A DNA stretch of 64,000 nucleotides from Bog-473 sp963753115 (lineage in GTDB: Bacteria; Actinomycetota; Acidimicrobiia; Acidimicrobiales; RAAP-2): positions 1 through 64,000 of the forward strand of contig CAVWBB010000033.1 in NCBI GenBank assembly GCA_963753115.1, given 5' to 3'. Each line of letters begins with the position of its first letter. Within the stretch, counting starts at the first letter, position 1. The translations under genes and the position numbers were made by a program. Below the pieces are notes generated by a model. It searched no databases. It was not told the DNA's origin and saw nothing but the letters and a program-made list of their open reading frames with translations. Positions 45,497-53,412 of this stretch are shown piece by piece.

Positions 45497-46523
45497 GTGA
45501 CGACAGCGCAGCTCTCCCGTCGGCCGCTCGTCGTCTCGCCCATGGCAGGGGGGCCGTCGACGGTCCAGCTCGTGGTGGCGAGCGCAGGGGCCGGGGCGCT
45601 CGGCTTCTTGGCCGGCGGCTACAAGACGGCGACCGGGCTGGCGGAGGAGATGGCGGCGGTCCGGGCGGCCGGCGTCGACACGTTCGGCGTGAACCTGTTC
45701 GTCCCCGGCCGGCCCACGGCCGATCCGGCCGCCCTGACGGCCTATCTCGGCGAGCTCGAGCCCGACGCCGCCGCCCTCGGGGCCACGCTGGGCGAGGCGT
45801 CGTGGGACGACGACGACTACGGCGGCAAGGTCGCGGCGGTCCTCGCGGCGCCACCCCCCGCAGTCAGCTTCACCTTCGGGATTCCGGCGGTCGAGGTCGT
45901 CCGCGCGTTGCAGGCGGTGGGGTCCGCCGTCCTGGTCACGGTCACCACCCCCGAGGAGGCGATGCAGGCGCTGCGGGTGGGGCCCGACGCCCTCTGCCTG
46001 CAGGGGGCCGAGGCGGGGGCGCACCGCGGCAGCCTGGCCAACGAGGATCGCCCCGACCAGGATCGGCCGATCCGGGCGCTGCTCGCTGCGGTGCGCCGGC
46101 GGACGCTCGTCCCCCTGGTGGCCGCAGGCGGGGTCGGCGGACCCGGCGACGTGGCCGACCTCGTGCGCCGCGGCGCAGACCTGGTCCAGGCCGGGACCGC
46201 GTTCTTGCGCTGTCCCGAGAGCGGGGCGCCGGCGGCGCAGCAGGAGGCCTTGGCCAACCCCGCCTTCGCAGGGACCGCGATCACCCGGGCGTTCAGCGGC
46301 CGGCGGGCCCGCGCCCTGGTCAACACCATGGTGCGGGAGCACCCGGCGGCGCCCGCCGCCTATCCCGAGATCAACAACGCCACCCGGCCCCTCCGCGCCG
46401 CGGCGGCCCGGGCGGGGGACCTGCAGCACATGAGCCTGTACGCAGGAGTCCGGGTTCCGCCAGGCCGAGGCCCGGCCGGCGGCAGAGGTCGTGGAGCGGC
46501 TGCTGTCAGGATTGCGCCGGTGA
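45497..46523 (+). CDS. nitronate monooxygenase / 2-nitropropane dioxygenase-like (frameshifted near the end)
   Basis: This ~341-residue FMN TIM-barrel oxidoreductase has VVSPMAGGPSTVQLVVA, GALGFLAGGYKTA, FGVNLFVPG, LCLQGAEAGAHRGS (family AGGH-like motif), LVPLVAAGGVGGPGDVADLV and GTAFLRCPESGA. After HMSLYAG the natural C-terminus GFRQAEARPAAEVVERLLSG continues one base out of frame to a stop at 46521-46523. The slip lies within 46446-46460. It should oxidise nitronates or related compounds. The neighbouring nitroreductase supports nitro-compound metabolism. The next gene starts inside its stop (GTGA). Confidence 0.88.
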
Positions 46524-47005
46524 GCAGCGGGCGGCAGAAGAGGACGATCGAGTTCACGCCGCCCGACGAGACGGGCGTGGTGGACGCGCTGCGCATGCTG
46601 CGCGACGCCTCCGGTGGCTGGGTGAACCTGATGCCCGGCATCGACGAGGAAGCCTCCGAGGTCCACCCGCGGGCGGGTCTGTTCGCGTTCTTCGGCAACA
46701 ACGCGGCGCCGGTGACGATGACGACCGTGATGCCGCCCAAGAAGGACCGGCGTGACACCGAGGGGCTGACGGTCGGCCTGATGCACCCGACCGGGGGCAA
46801 GGCGGTGGCACGCCTGGCCGAGGCGGGCGTGACCATTCCCGAGGGGTGGGTGGTGCGCCAGGACCACGCCCGGCGCGGCCTGCTCGTGCGGACTCCGGTG
46901 GCGGTCGGCGAGGACGACGTCATCGACTGGTGCGTGCGCGCCGGCACCGCCTTGTGCCGGGCCGAGATGACGGGCCGCTGGCGGGCCGTGGTCTACCTTC
47001 CATAG
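46520..47005 (+). CDS. conserved protein of unknown function
   Basis: A 161-residue soluble protein, about alpha/beta by eye (TIEFTPPDETGVVDALRMLRD, GLFAFFGNNAAPVTMTTVM, VIDWCVRAGTALCRAEMTG). I do not recognise a family. The start GTG 46520 overlaps the stop of the nitronate monooxygenase as GTGA. The following phosphotransferase begins at the base right after its stop, so the three genes form an operon. Confidence 0.7.
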   Translation: MSSGRQKRTIEFTPPDETGVVDALRMLRDASGGWVNLMPGIDEEASEVHPRAGLFAFFGNNAAPVTMTTVMPPKKDRRDTEGLTVGLMHPTGGKAVARLAEAGVTIPEGWVVRQDHARRGLLVRTPVAVGEDDVIDWCVRAGTALCRAEMTGRWRAVVYLP

Positions 47006-48086
47006 GTGGCTACTGGGGCGAAGCGCGATCGCGAGGCGCTCGAGGAAGGGCTGCGGCGCTGGGTCACCGCACACCCTGACGTCGTCCAAGAGCTGGCAGG
47101 CGGAGCCCGTCGGGACGGAGCCGGCCGGCGACGGCGCGGGCGGGGCCGACGCTCCGGCGCAGCTGGTCGGGCTCTCCCATGCCGAAGGCGGCATGGCCAA
47201 CGAGACGATCCTGGTGGACCTCGGTCCCGCGCACCCGGGCGTGGTCGTGCGGCTGCCGCCGCTGGAGCCGACGTTCCCGGAGTACGAGCTGGCCCCGCAG
47301 GCGCTCGTCCAGAACGCCGTCGCCGCCGCGGGCGTGCCGGCGCCCGCGCCTTCGGTGATGGTGACCGAGACGGAGTGGATCGGCTCGGACTTCCTCGTCA
47401 TGCCGCGGATCGCCGGCGACGTCCCCGGGGGAGCCCCTTTCTTCGATCCCTACGTGCGCGACGCGGGCCCCGCACTCCAACGGATCATGCATGATCAGCT
47501 CGTCGACATGGTCGCTGGCGTGCACGACGTCGACTGGGAGGCGCAGGGCCTGGGTGCGGTGTTGCCCGGGACGCAGCTGCGCGATGCGGTCGAGCGGTGG
47601 GTGGCGTATGTGGCATGGTCGTCGGAGGGCGACCCGCTCCCGGCGCTGGCGCAGTCCCTGGACTGGTGCGCTCGAAACGTCCCGGCCGAGCGTGAGCCCG
47701 TGTTGCTGTGGGGTGACGTGCGCCTGGGCAACCTCGTCTTCGACTCGGAGCGCCGGGTCACTGCGGTGCTCGATTGGGACCTTGCGTCCATCGGGCCGCG
47801 GGAGATGGACCTCGGCTGGCACATCGGCCTCGAGTTCATGATGGACGCGTTGTTCGGAGGGAGGCTCCCCGGCTTTCCAGGCACGGCCGAGGTGCTGGAG
47901 CGCTACCGACGCCGCAGCGGCTACGAGGCGAGGGACCTGCCGTGGCACGAGGTGTTCGCGCTGGCGCGCGCGCTGGCCATCAACGACCGCCACCAGCGCA
48001 TCACGTCGGACAAGCGGAGGAGGCAGAACCCGATGGGTGACATCCTCCTGGCGCGGCTGGAGGCGGCGTCCGAAACGGTCAGGTGA
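47006..48086 (+). CDS. APH-family phosphotransferase (frameshifted)
   Basis: The first ~28 residues from the GTG at 47006 (REALEEGLRRWVTAHPDVV) are typical of the actinobacterial phosphotransferase family linked to acyl-CoA dehydrogenases. The rest (SHAEGGMANETILVDLG onward) is in another frame; the slip lies at about 47080-47110. The catalytic loop is LLWGDVRLGNLVFD, with Trp for the usual His, and the metal-binding Asp is in VLDWDLASIGPREMDLGW. The product should phosphorylate a small molecule, perhaps a hydroxyacyl intermediate; antibiotic resistance is unlikely in this context. Its end overlaps the converging gene by eight bases. Confidence 0.82.
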
Positions 48087-49251
48087 GCAGCGAGAACCCC
48101 ATGACGCCCGCCTTGGCCACGTCATAGCAGAGGGTGTCGTAGGGCTCGACGAGGCCGTAGGTGACCTCGCCCTCGCACGTGACGCGGCAGTGGTGTTGGT
48201 CCTGCCCGGCCAGTCGGCTGCGCACCGTCGGGTCGTTCACGTCGAACGTCTCGCCGTGCACGACGACCTCGTCGCCCGTCGCCACCGGCATGCCGTGCCA
48301 GATGTCGCCGTCGGGCGTGCCGCCGTTGGGGCCGCCGTACATGCCGCAGCGGAGGAAGGCGATCTGGTTGCCCAGCCGCTCGAATTCCATCGTCTTGACC
48401 GCGCCGTCGGCGAAGACCAGGTCGACCTCGCCGCTCTGCAGCAGATTGGTCTCTGGCTCGAAGCGCATGCGATGGATCCGCTTGGCCAGTGTCCCACTGC
48501 GCTTCCGGGCGTCGCCGAGGTTGTAGAGGACATGGTCGCCCCAGATGCCGAAATCCTCGAACTCGACCCATTCGCCGCTGTGCGGGTGCTGCATCCCCAT
48601 GTAGCGGCCGGGCCCGCCGACGCCGTCGCGGGTGCCCCAGTGGTGGTCGCGGGTGCCGAGGTGCGTCGTGGTCGAAAGCAAGAAGCGCTCGCCGTCCGCC
48701 TCGACCCAACCCTCCTGGCGGCCGAAGCCGTCGTAGCCGGCGACGGGGCTCATGGCGCGGCCGCCCACGATGATGCCGGCGCCGAGTTGGCGGAAGACGG
48801 GGCGCTTCGTATCGAGCCATGTGATGTCGAAGGACACGCCGTGCTCGGTGGGGTCGAGGACGAGCCGCCACTGCGCGAAGGGCTCCACCACCTCGAAGTG
48901 GAATGGTCCGATCGTCATGTCCATGCGGTCGTTGGGACACTTCTTGTGGGCCCGCACCGTGGTGTGGCGCCCCCGGACGTTGACGATGGCGAAGGCCTCC
49001 GCGGTGCCGAGGTTCGGGTAGAAGGCGAGCCCGATCACCACGAGCAGCTCTCCCACCTTGTCCTGGCAGGTGAACCACACCCGCTCGTAGGCCTGCGCGT
49101 CGGGCGTCCACATGACGCGCACGGGATAGGGCGCGTTGTGGATGAGGAACTCGTCGAGGCCGGACAGGGGGGCGTGCTCCTTGGAGGCTGGGAAGGGAGA
49201 GGCGCCGGGGTTGGTCGTGCCGTGCGTGCCGGCGTCGGGCGGCGCCGTCAT
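48079..49251 (-). CDS. conserved protein of unknown function, beta-rich
   Basis: The 390-residue soluble protein is mostly beta by eye, with many aromatic strands (YERVWFTCQDKVGELLVVIG, GPFHFEVVEPFAQWRLVLD, VEFEDFGIWGDHVLYNLGD). I know similar sequences only as actinobacterial hypothetical proteins found near fatty-acid and steroid catabolism genes. The pattern recalls AttH/hydroxyneurosporene-synthase-like beta barrels that bind lipids, but this is a guess. Its ATG overlaps the aldehyde dehydrogenase stop (ATGA), so the two are coupled. Confidence 0.75.
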   Translation of the reverse strand: MTAPPDAGTHGTTNPGASPFPASKEHAPLSGLDEFLIHNAPYPVRVMWTPDAQAYERVWFTCQDKVGELLVVIGLAFYPNLGTAEAFAIVNVRGRHTTVRAHKKCPNDRMDMTIGPFHFEVVEPFAQWRLVLDPTEHGVSFDITWLDTKRPVFRQLGAGIIVGGRAMSPVAGYDGFGRQEGWVEADGERFLLSTTTHLGTRDHHWGTRDGVGGPGRYMGMQHPHSGEWVEFEDFGIWGDHVLYNLGDARKRSGTLAKRIHRMRFEPETNLLQSGEVDLVFADGAVKTMEFERLGNQIAFLRCGMYGGPNGGTPDGDIWHGMPVATGDEVVVHGETFDVNDPTVRSRLAGQDQHHCRVTCEGEVTYGLVEPYDTLCYDVAKAGVMGFSLLT

Positions 49252-50690
49252 GCGCCGTAGATCGACTTGTACTCGAGGTAGCCCTCCAGGCCGACGGGTC
49301 CGTACTCGCGGCCGATGCCGCTCTGCTTGAACCCGCCGAAGGGCGACCAGAGGTCGGGTGCGAAGCCGTTGATGCCCACCATGCCCGTGCGCATCCGGCG
49401 CGCCAGCTCACCGGCGTGGGTGCGGTCCCTCGACCACACCGAACCCGCGAGGCCGAAGGGGGAGTCGTTGGCGATGCGCACGGCGTCGTCCTCGTCGTCG
49501 TAGGGGATGACGCACACGACCGGGCCGAAGATCTCCTCCCGAGCCACCGTCATGGCGTTGTCCACGTCAGCCAGCAGGGTTGGCGCGACGTACCAGCCGG
49601 CCCCGGGGGCGTCGGGCAGGCCGTCGGGGCCGCCGGCCACGGTGCGCGCCCCCTCGGCCTCGGCCTGGCGAAGGTAGCCGAGGACGCGTTCTTGCTGGCG
49701 CTGCGCCACCAGCGGCCCCACATAGGTCGCGGCGTCGCCGGGGTCGCCCACCGCGATGGCGTCGACCATGGCGGCGAGCGCATCGACTGCCTCGGCGTAG
49801 CGGTGCCTCGGGGCCAGCACCCGGGTCTGGGCCACACACGCCTGTCCGCTGTTGAGGAACGATGCGAACTTGAGGCCCTCGGCCGTTCGGGCGAGGTCGG
49901 CGTCCTCGAGCACGATCGCCGCGGACTTGCCCCCGAGCTCGAGGCTGCACCGGGCCAGGCGCTCACCGCAGATGCCGGCGATCCTCCTCCCCACGGCACT
50001 GCTGCCCGTGAAGGCGATCTTGTCGACGTCGCGGTGTCGCACGAGGTGCTCGCCGGCCTCCCGTCCGCCGACGAGGATGCTGATCACGCCTTCGGGGATG
50101 CCGGCCTCGTGGACGATCTCGGCCAGGAGCAGCGCGTCGAGCGGCGCTTCTGGGGCCGCCTTGACCACGATGGTGCAGCCGGCGAGCAGGGCGGGCGCCA
50201 GCTTGGGCATGATCACCAGCTGGGGCACGTTCCACGGCGTGATCGCCCCGACGACGCCGACCGGCTCGCGACGCACCACGGCGCCGGCGTTGTGACCGCT
50301 GCCTGGCTGCTCCCAGTCGATGGTGCGTGCCGCCTGGAGGAAGGTCGAGAGCATGGCGGCGCCACCGGGTCCCTGGGCGAGCTCGGCGAACCAGCGGGGA
50401 GACCCCATCTCGGCGATCACGACCTCGGTCATGTCGGCGATCCGTTCCTGGTAGGCGCCGAGGAGGCGGGTGACCGCAGCCGCCCGCTCGTCGGGCGCCA
50501 GGTGCGGCCAAGGGGACTCATCAAACGCTCGGCGGGCGGCGACGACGGCACGGTCCACGTCCGGCTCCATGGCGCACGGCGTGGAGCCGATGGGCTGGCC
50601 GGTGTGGGGCGAGACCACGGTGATCCGCTCGTTGCCGGTGGCTTGCTGCCACTGGCCGCCGATGTAGAGGCTGTCGTACTCGGTGCGCAC
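49248..50690 (-). CDS. aldehyde dehydrogenase
   Basis: The 480-residue NAD(P)-dependent enzyme oxidises an aldehyde to an acid. The oxyanion Asn is in ITPWNVPQ, the cofactor Gly motif is FTGSSAVGR, the general base Glu is in LELGGKSAA, and the nucleophile Cys is in NSGQACVAQTR. The C-terminal motif is PFGGFKQSGIGREYG. Length is normal for the family. The start is GTG 50690, seven bases after a TACTGT box on the reverse strand. The head-to-head P450 gene begins 23 bases away. Confidence 0.94.
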   Translation of the reverse strand: MRTEYDSLYIGGQWQQATGNERITVVSPHTGQPIGSTPCAMEPDVDRAVVAARRAFDESPWPHLAPDERAAAVTRLLGAYQERIADMTEVVIAEMGSPRWFAELAQGPGGAAMLSTFLQAARTIDWEQPGSGHNAGAVVRREPVGVVGAITPWNVPQLVIMPKLAPALLAGCTIVVKAAPEAPLDALLLAEIVHEAGIPEGVISILVGGREAGEHLVRHRDVDKIAFTGSSAVGRRIAGICGERLARCSLELGGKSAAIVLEDADLARTAEGLKFASFLNSGQACVAQTRVLAPRHRYAEAVDALAAMVDAIAVGDPGDAATYVGPLVAQRQQERVLGYLRQAEAEGARTVAGGPDGLPDAPGAGWYVAPTLLADVDNAMTVAREEIFGPVVCVIPYDDEDDAVRIANDSPFGLAGSVWSRDRTHAGELARRMRTGMVGINGFAPDLWSPFGGFKQSGIGREYGPVGLEGYLEYKSIYGA

Positions 50691-50697
50691 CGCGGTG

Positions 50698-50707
50698 ACA
50701 GTACGCT
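50698..50707. promoter_or_regulatory. overlapping divergent -10 boxes between ALDH and P450
   Basis: The ten bases ACAGTACGCT hold TACGCT on the plus strand, six bases before GTG 50714, and TACTGT on the minus strand, seven bases before GTG 50690. Both use the same central TA pair. Neither gene has a Shine-Dalgarno sequence. This fits a symmetric promoter giving two leaderless mRNAs. Confidence 0.45.
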
Positions 50708-50713
50708 CGGACG

Positions 50714-51949
50714 GTGTCCGGGGACCAGCGGGGCCAGATCGATGCGAGTGATGCGATCGACGTGAGCGGCCAGATCGACCCGCGCGACCCCGCTTTCTTC
50801 GTCCGGTCCGACTACTACGACGTGCTGGCGAGGCTGCGCGCCGAGGATCCCGTGCACGAGTGCGCTCCCGGTTTCTGGGCGGTCACCCGCTACGAGGACA
50901 TCCGGAACCTCAGTCGCGACCCGGCGCACTTCTGCTCGGGCCGGGGCGCCCTGGTCAACGACCCCCTGCGGGACGCACAGGCGCAGATGGCGTCCCGCTC
51001 CATCCTGCACATGGATCCCCCCGAGCACGCCGACTTTCGCGGACTGGTCAACCGCCGGTTCACACCGAGGGCGATGGCAGGTCTCGCCGAGTCGATTCGC
51101 AAGAGCGCCTCGACCCTTCTCGACGCCGTCGAGACCCGCGCGGAGATCGACTTCGTCGCCGAGCTGGCGGCACCGTTCCCGTTGATCGTCATCGCGGAGC
51201 TGCTCGGGATCGACGAGTCGGACCGGGAGGATTTCCGCGGCTGGTCGGACGCGGCGATCGAGTCACCCGACCTTCCACCCGACAAGACGATGGCGGCGCT
51301 CGGTGAGCTCTCGGGATTCATCGTCGAGCACATCCGGTCCAAGCGCGAGCGCCCGGGGGAAGATCTCGTGTCGCTTCTCGTCGCGAGCGAGGTCGGGGGA
51401 TGTCCGCTCAGCAAAGAGGAGCTGTTCATGTTCCTCTTGACATTGTTGGTGGCCGGCAACGAGACCACGCGTACCCTCCTGTCGGGCACCGCGCTGGTCC
51501 TCGACGAGCACCCCGATCAGCGTGCGGCCCTGGCGGCCGATACGACGCTGATCCCGGGGGCAGTGGAGGAGTGCCTGCGCTGGGTGACGCCGGTCCATGC
51601 GTTCTGTCGCACGGCCACCGAGGACACCGTTGTGGCAGGTGCCCGCATCAGCGAGGGCGACTACCTCTGCATGCTCTACGCGTCGGGCAACCGGGACGAA
51701 CGGATCTTCGGCGCAGACGCGGCGCGCTTCGACGTGCGGCGTCCCGCCAACCCTGTGCACCTGGCCTTCGGATTCGGCGAGCACGTCTGCCTGGGGGCGA
51801 GCCTGGCCCGCCTGGAGGCGAGGATCTTCGTGGAGGAGCTGCTGGAGCGCTTTCCCGCCTACGAGGTCACGGGAACGGCGGAGAGGGTCCGTTCGACCAC
51901 TGTCGCCGGCATTCGCTCGCTGCCCGTGGTGCTGGCACCGGCGGGCTGA
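50714..51949 (+). CDS. cytochrome P450
   Basis: This is a 411-residue bacterial P450 with I-helix LLVAGNETTRTL, K-helix EECLR and heme loop FGFGEHVCLGASLARLE. HMDPPEHADFRGLVNRRFTPR is the conserved C-helix region. It should hydroxylate a hydrophobic substrate, with the divergent aldehyde dehydrogenase able to take an aldehyde product further. A second in-frame GTG at 50762 (VSGQIDPRDP) is an alternative start. Near the N-terminus GQID occurs twice, 13 residues apart. The last 83 bases overlap the converging regulator gene. Confidence 0.93.
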   Translation: MSGDQRGQIDASDAIDVSGQIDPRDPAFFVRSDYYDVLARLRAEDPVHECAPGFWAVTRYEDIRNLSRDPAHFCSGRGALVNDPLRDAQAQMASRSILHMDPPEHADFRGLVNRRFTPRAMAGLAESIRKSASTLLDAVETRAEIDFVAELAAPFPLIVIAELLGIDESDREDFRGWSDAAIESPDLPPDKTMAALGELSGFIVEHIRSKRERPGEDLVSLLVASEVGGCPLSKEELFMFLLTLLVAGNETTRTLLSGTALVLDEHPDQRAALAADTTLIPGAVEECLRWVTPVHAFCRTATEDTVVAGARISEGDYLCMLYASGNRDERIFGADAARFDVRRPANPVHLAFGFGEHVCLGASLARLEARIFVEELLERFPAYEVTGTAERVRSTTVAGIRSLPVVLAPAG

Positions 51950-52973
51950 GCTCCGGCGGACTGAGCCGCGGCTGAGCTCCGGCGGCTCCCTGCAGCACCG
52001 CCTGCCGAAGCTCATCGAGGAGCAGCTCGACGGCCGCCGCATCGGCGCTCAGCCGCAGTCGCCCGCCCTGCCGTTCCGAGCGGACCAGCCCGCTCTCGCG
52101 CAAGACCTTGACGTGCATGCTCACGGTGGGTTGGGCCAGCCGGAAGAGCACCGCCAGGTCGCCCACCGTGCTCGGCGCGGTGGCGAGTGAATGCAGGATG
52201 GCCAGCCGTGTCGGATCGGCAACGGCCTTGAGCCTTCGTGCGACCGACTCGGTGCGGGCCCGCGCCATGACGTCCCCCTGCCCGACGCCCATCCCGATGA
52301 TGACGAGGCCGTCGACCTCCATGTACATGCACGAGCCGAAGAAGAGGCAGGGCACGAACAGAAGAGGCTGGCCCGCATCGACGCCGGCCAGGATCTCGGG
52401 CATACGCGCCGCCAGGATGTCACACCCTCCCGGTATCAAGAGTTCCAGTGATTGCCCCCGCTCGTACTGCGCGACGACCTGGCGCCCTGCCTCCTCGATG
52501 ATGGGCAGCGCCTGTTGCCACATGTCGTCCACCGGCGCCCAGACCTCCTCTAAGAGGTCGAGGTACGACCGCAGGAGGGCCGGCGACTCCCGGAGCATGC
52601 GGAAGCGAGAGAGGTATATCTCGCGTTCCTCAGGGGTCTCCGAGGGCATGGACAGATCGAGGGGCACCGTTGCCACGGCGTGCTCGATGGCCGACCACAG
52701 CTCCTCCGGATCCGTCGTCGCCACCGCCCCGGCGTGCTGGGCGAGGACTTGCATCTCGGTGAAGCAAGTCTCCTCCGAGCCGTCCCAGAAGTCGCGGACG
52801 CGATCCGCCAGATCCTCTCTGCCCGTGAACATCTCGGCCAACTTTGGATACCGGGCCTGCATGGAGGGGCGGGCGGCGACGGACAGGAGCCAGGAGAGGT
52901 CGGTCGCCAACGAGGGCGTCGCCGACACCGCCTTCTCGGGGGGCAGCTCGATCGCTTCCGTTAACATAGGCAT
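51867..52973 (-). CDS. ArsR-type winged-helix regulator with long N-terminal sensory domain
   Basis: This is a 368-residue transcription regulator. Residues ~238-310 are an ArsR-like helix-turn-helix (VARRLKAVADPTRLAILHSL, TVGDLAVLFRLAQPTVSMHVKVLRESGLV). The first ~230 residues are a separate helical domain (LATDLSWLLSVAARPSMQARYPKLAEMF) as in actinobacterial regulators with a DUF5937-like front, presumably a ligand sensor. The Cys pattern of metal-sensing ArsR proteins is not evident. The Pro-rich tail after ~320 overlaps the P450 and may reflect a slip. A near-perfect promoter puts the first transcribed base on the ATG at 52973, so the mRNA should be leaderless. Confidence 0.85.
   Translation of the reverse strand: MPMLTEAIELPPEKAVSATPSLATDLSWLLSVAARPSMQARYPKLAEMFTGREDLADRVRDFWDGSEETCFTEMQVLAQHAGAVATTDPEELWSAIEHAVATVPLDLSMPSETPEEREIYLSRFRMLRESPALLRSYLDLLEEVWAPVDDMWQQALPIIEEAGRQVVAQYERGQSLELLIPGGCDILAARMPEILAGVDAGQPLLFVPCLFFGSCMYMEVDGLVIIGMGVGQGDVMARARTESVARRLKAVADPTRLAILHSLATAPSTVGDLAVLFRLAQPTVSMHVKVLRESGLVRSERQGGRLRLSADAAAVELLLDELRQAVLQGAAGAQPRLSPPELSPPVPAPRAASECRRQWSNGPSPPFP
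51944..51985 (+). repeat. short direct repeat at the P450 stop codon
   Basis: GGCTGAGCTCCGGCGG occurs at 51944-51959 and again at 51970-51985, 26 bases apart. The P450 TGA stop lies in the first copy. The region also encodes the Pro-rich tail of the converging regulator. Confidence 0.6.
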
Positions 52974-52979
52974 ACGGCT

Positions 52980-53008
52980 ATATTAGAATATTCTTGAATT
53001 CATGTCAA
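52980..53008 (-). promoter_or_regulatory. sigma70-type promoter of the ArsR-type regulator, leaderless
   Basis: On the reverse strand TTGACA (53008-53003) is followed after exactly 17 bases by TAATAT (52985-52980). Six more bases lead to the ATG at 52973. This is the best housekeeping promoter seen in the window, set in a short AT-rich island. Confidence 0.75.
52985..53002. promoter_or_regulatory. paired palindromes, candidate operator
   Basis: AGAATATTCT (52985-52994) and TGAATTCA (52995-53002 read on either strand) are perfect and directly adjacent palindromes. They fill the spacer of the reverse promoter and cover the forward -35 box, so one bound dimer could block both directions. Confidence 0.55.
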
Positions 53009-53022
53009 CTATCCGGTAAAGT
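52994..53022 (+). promoter_or_regulatory. sigma70-type promoter of the sulfatase operon
   Basis: TTGAAT (52994-52999) is followed after 17 bases by TAAAGT (53017-53022). It overlaps the divergent regulator promoter. The expected start near 53029 gives a leader of about 53 bases to the ATG at 53082, which has GAGGTGA upstream. Confidence 0.6.
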
Positions 53023-53081
53023 GGTCGTCGTTGGGCTGGGGTTGTGATCCCGAGTCCAGAGGCAGAGGGCGAGGTGAACGG

Positions 53082-53331
53082 ATGATCCAGACAAGTGCAG
53101 TGCAATCGCAGGCGGAGGCCCACCGTCGTGAACTGATGTCCTCGGCCGGTGCCGCGCCGGGCGACACGCCGCGGATCCAAGACGAGTGGAGCCCGGGCGG
53201 CGCAGCGCTCGGCTACCGGCCTCCCGGTGACCGGTGGCCGAGCAATGCGCCGGGCGGTGGCGCCGCGCCTCGGCGCGTGGTTGATCGAGTTCGGGACGAA
53301 GCTCGGAGGAGCGACGATCCGCACGTCCTGA
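53082..53331 (+). CDS. small basic protein, probably frameshifted
   Basis: GAGGTGA six bases upstream supports the ATG at 53082. The first frame starts MIQTSAVQSQAEAHRRELM and then becomes implausible. Another frame ends RLGAWLIEFGTKLGGATIRT at 53331, which resembles the amphipathic C-termini of small actinobacterial proteins of unknown function. The slip would lie between about 53160 and 53240. It would be the first gene of the sulfatase operon. The call is tentative. Confidence 0.4.
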
Positions 53332-53412
53332 GCCCGGCCGTGGTGGGCCGCATCGCCATCCGGTCACCCGGTCGGGCTCATGGGCACGCCCCACATCGGC
53401 AAGAGTTGCGGG

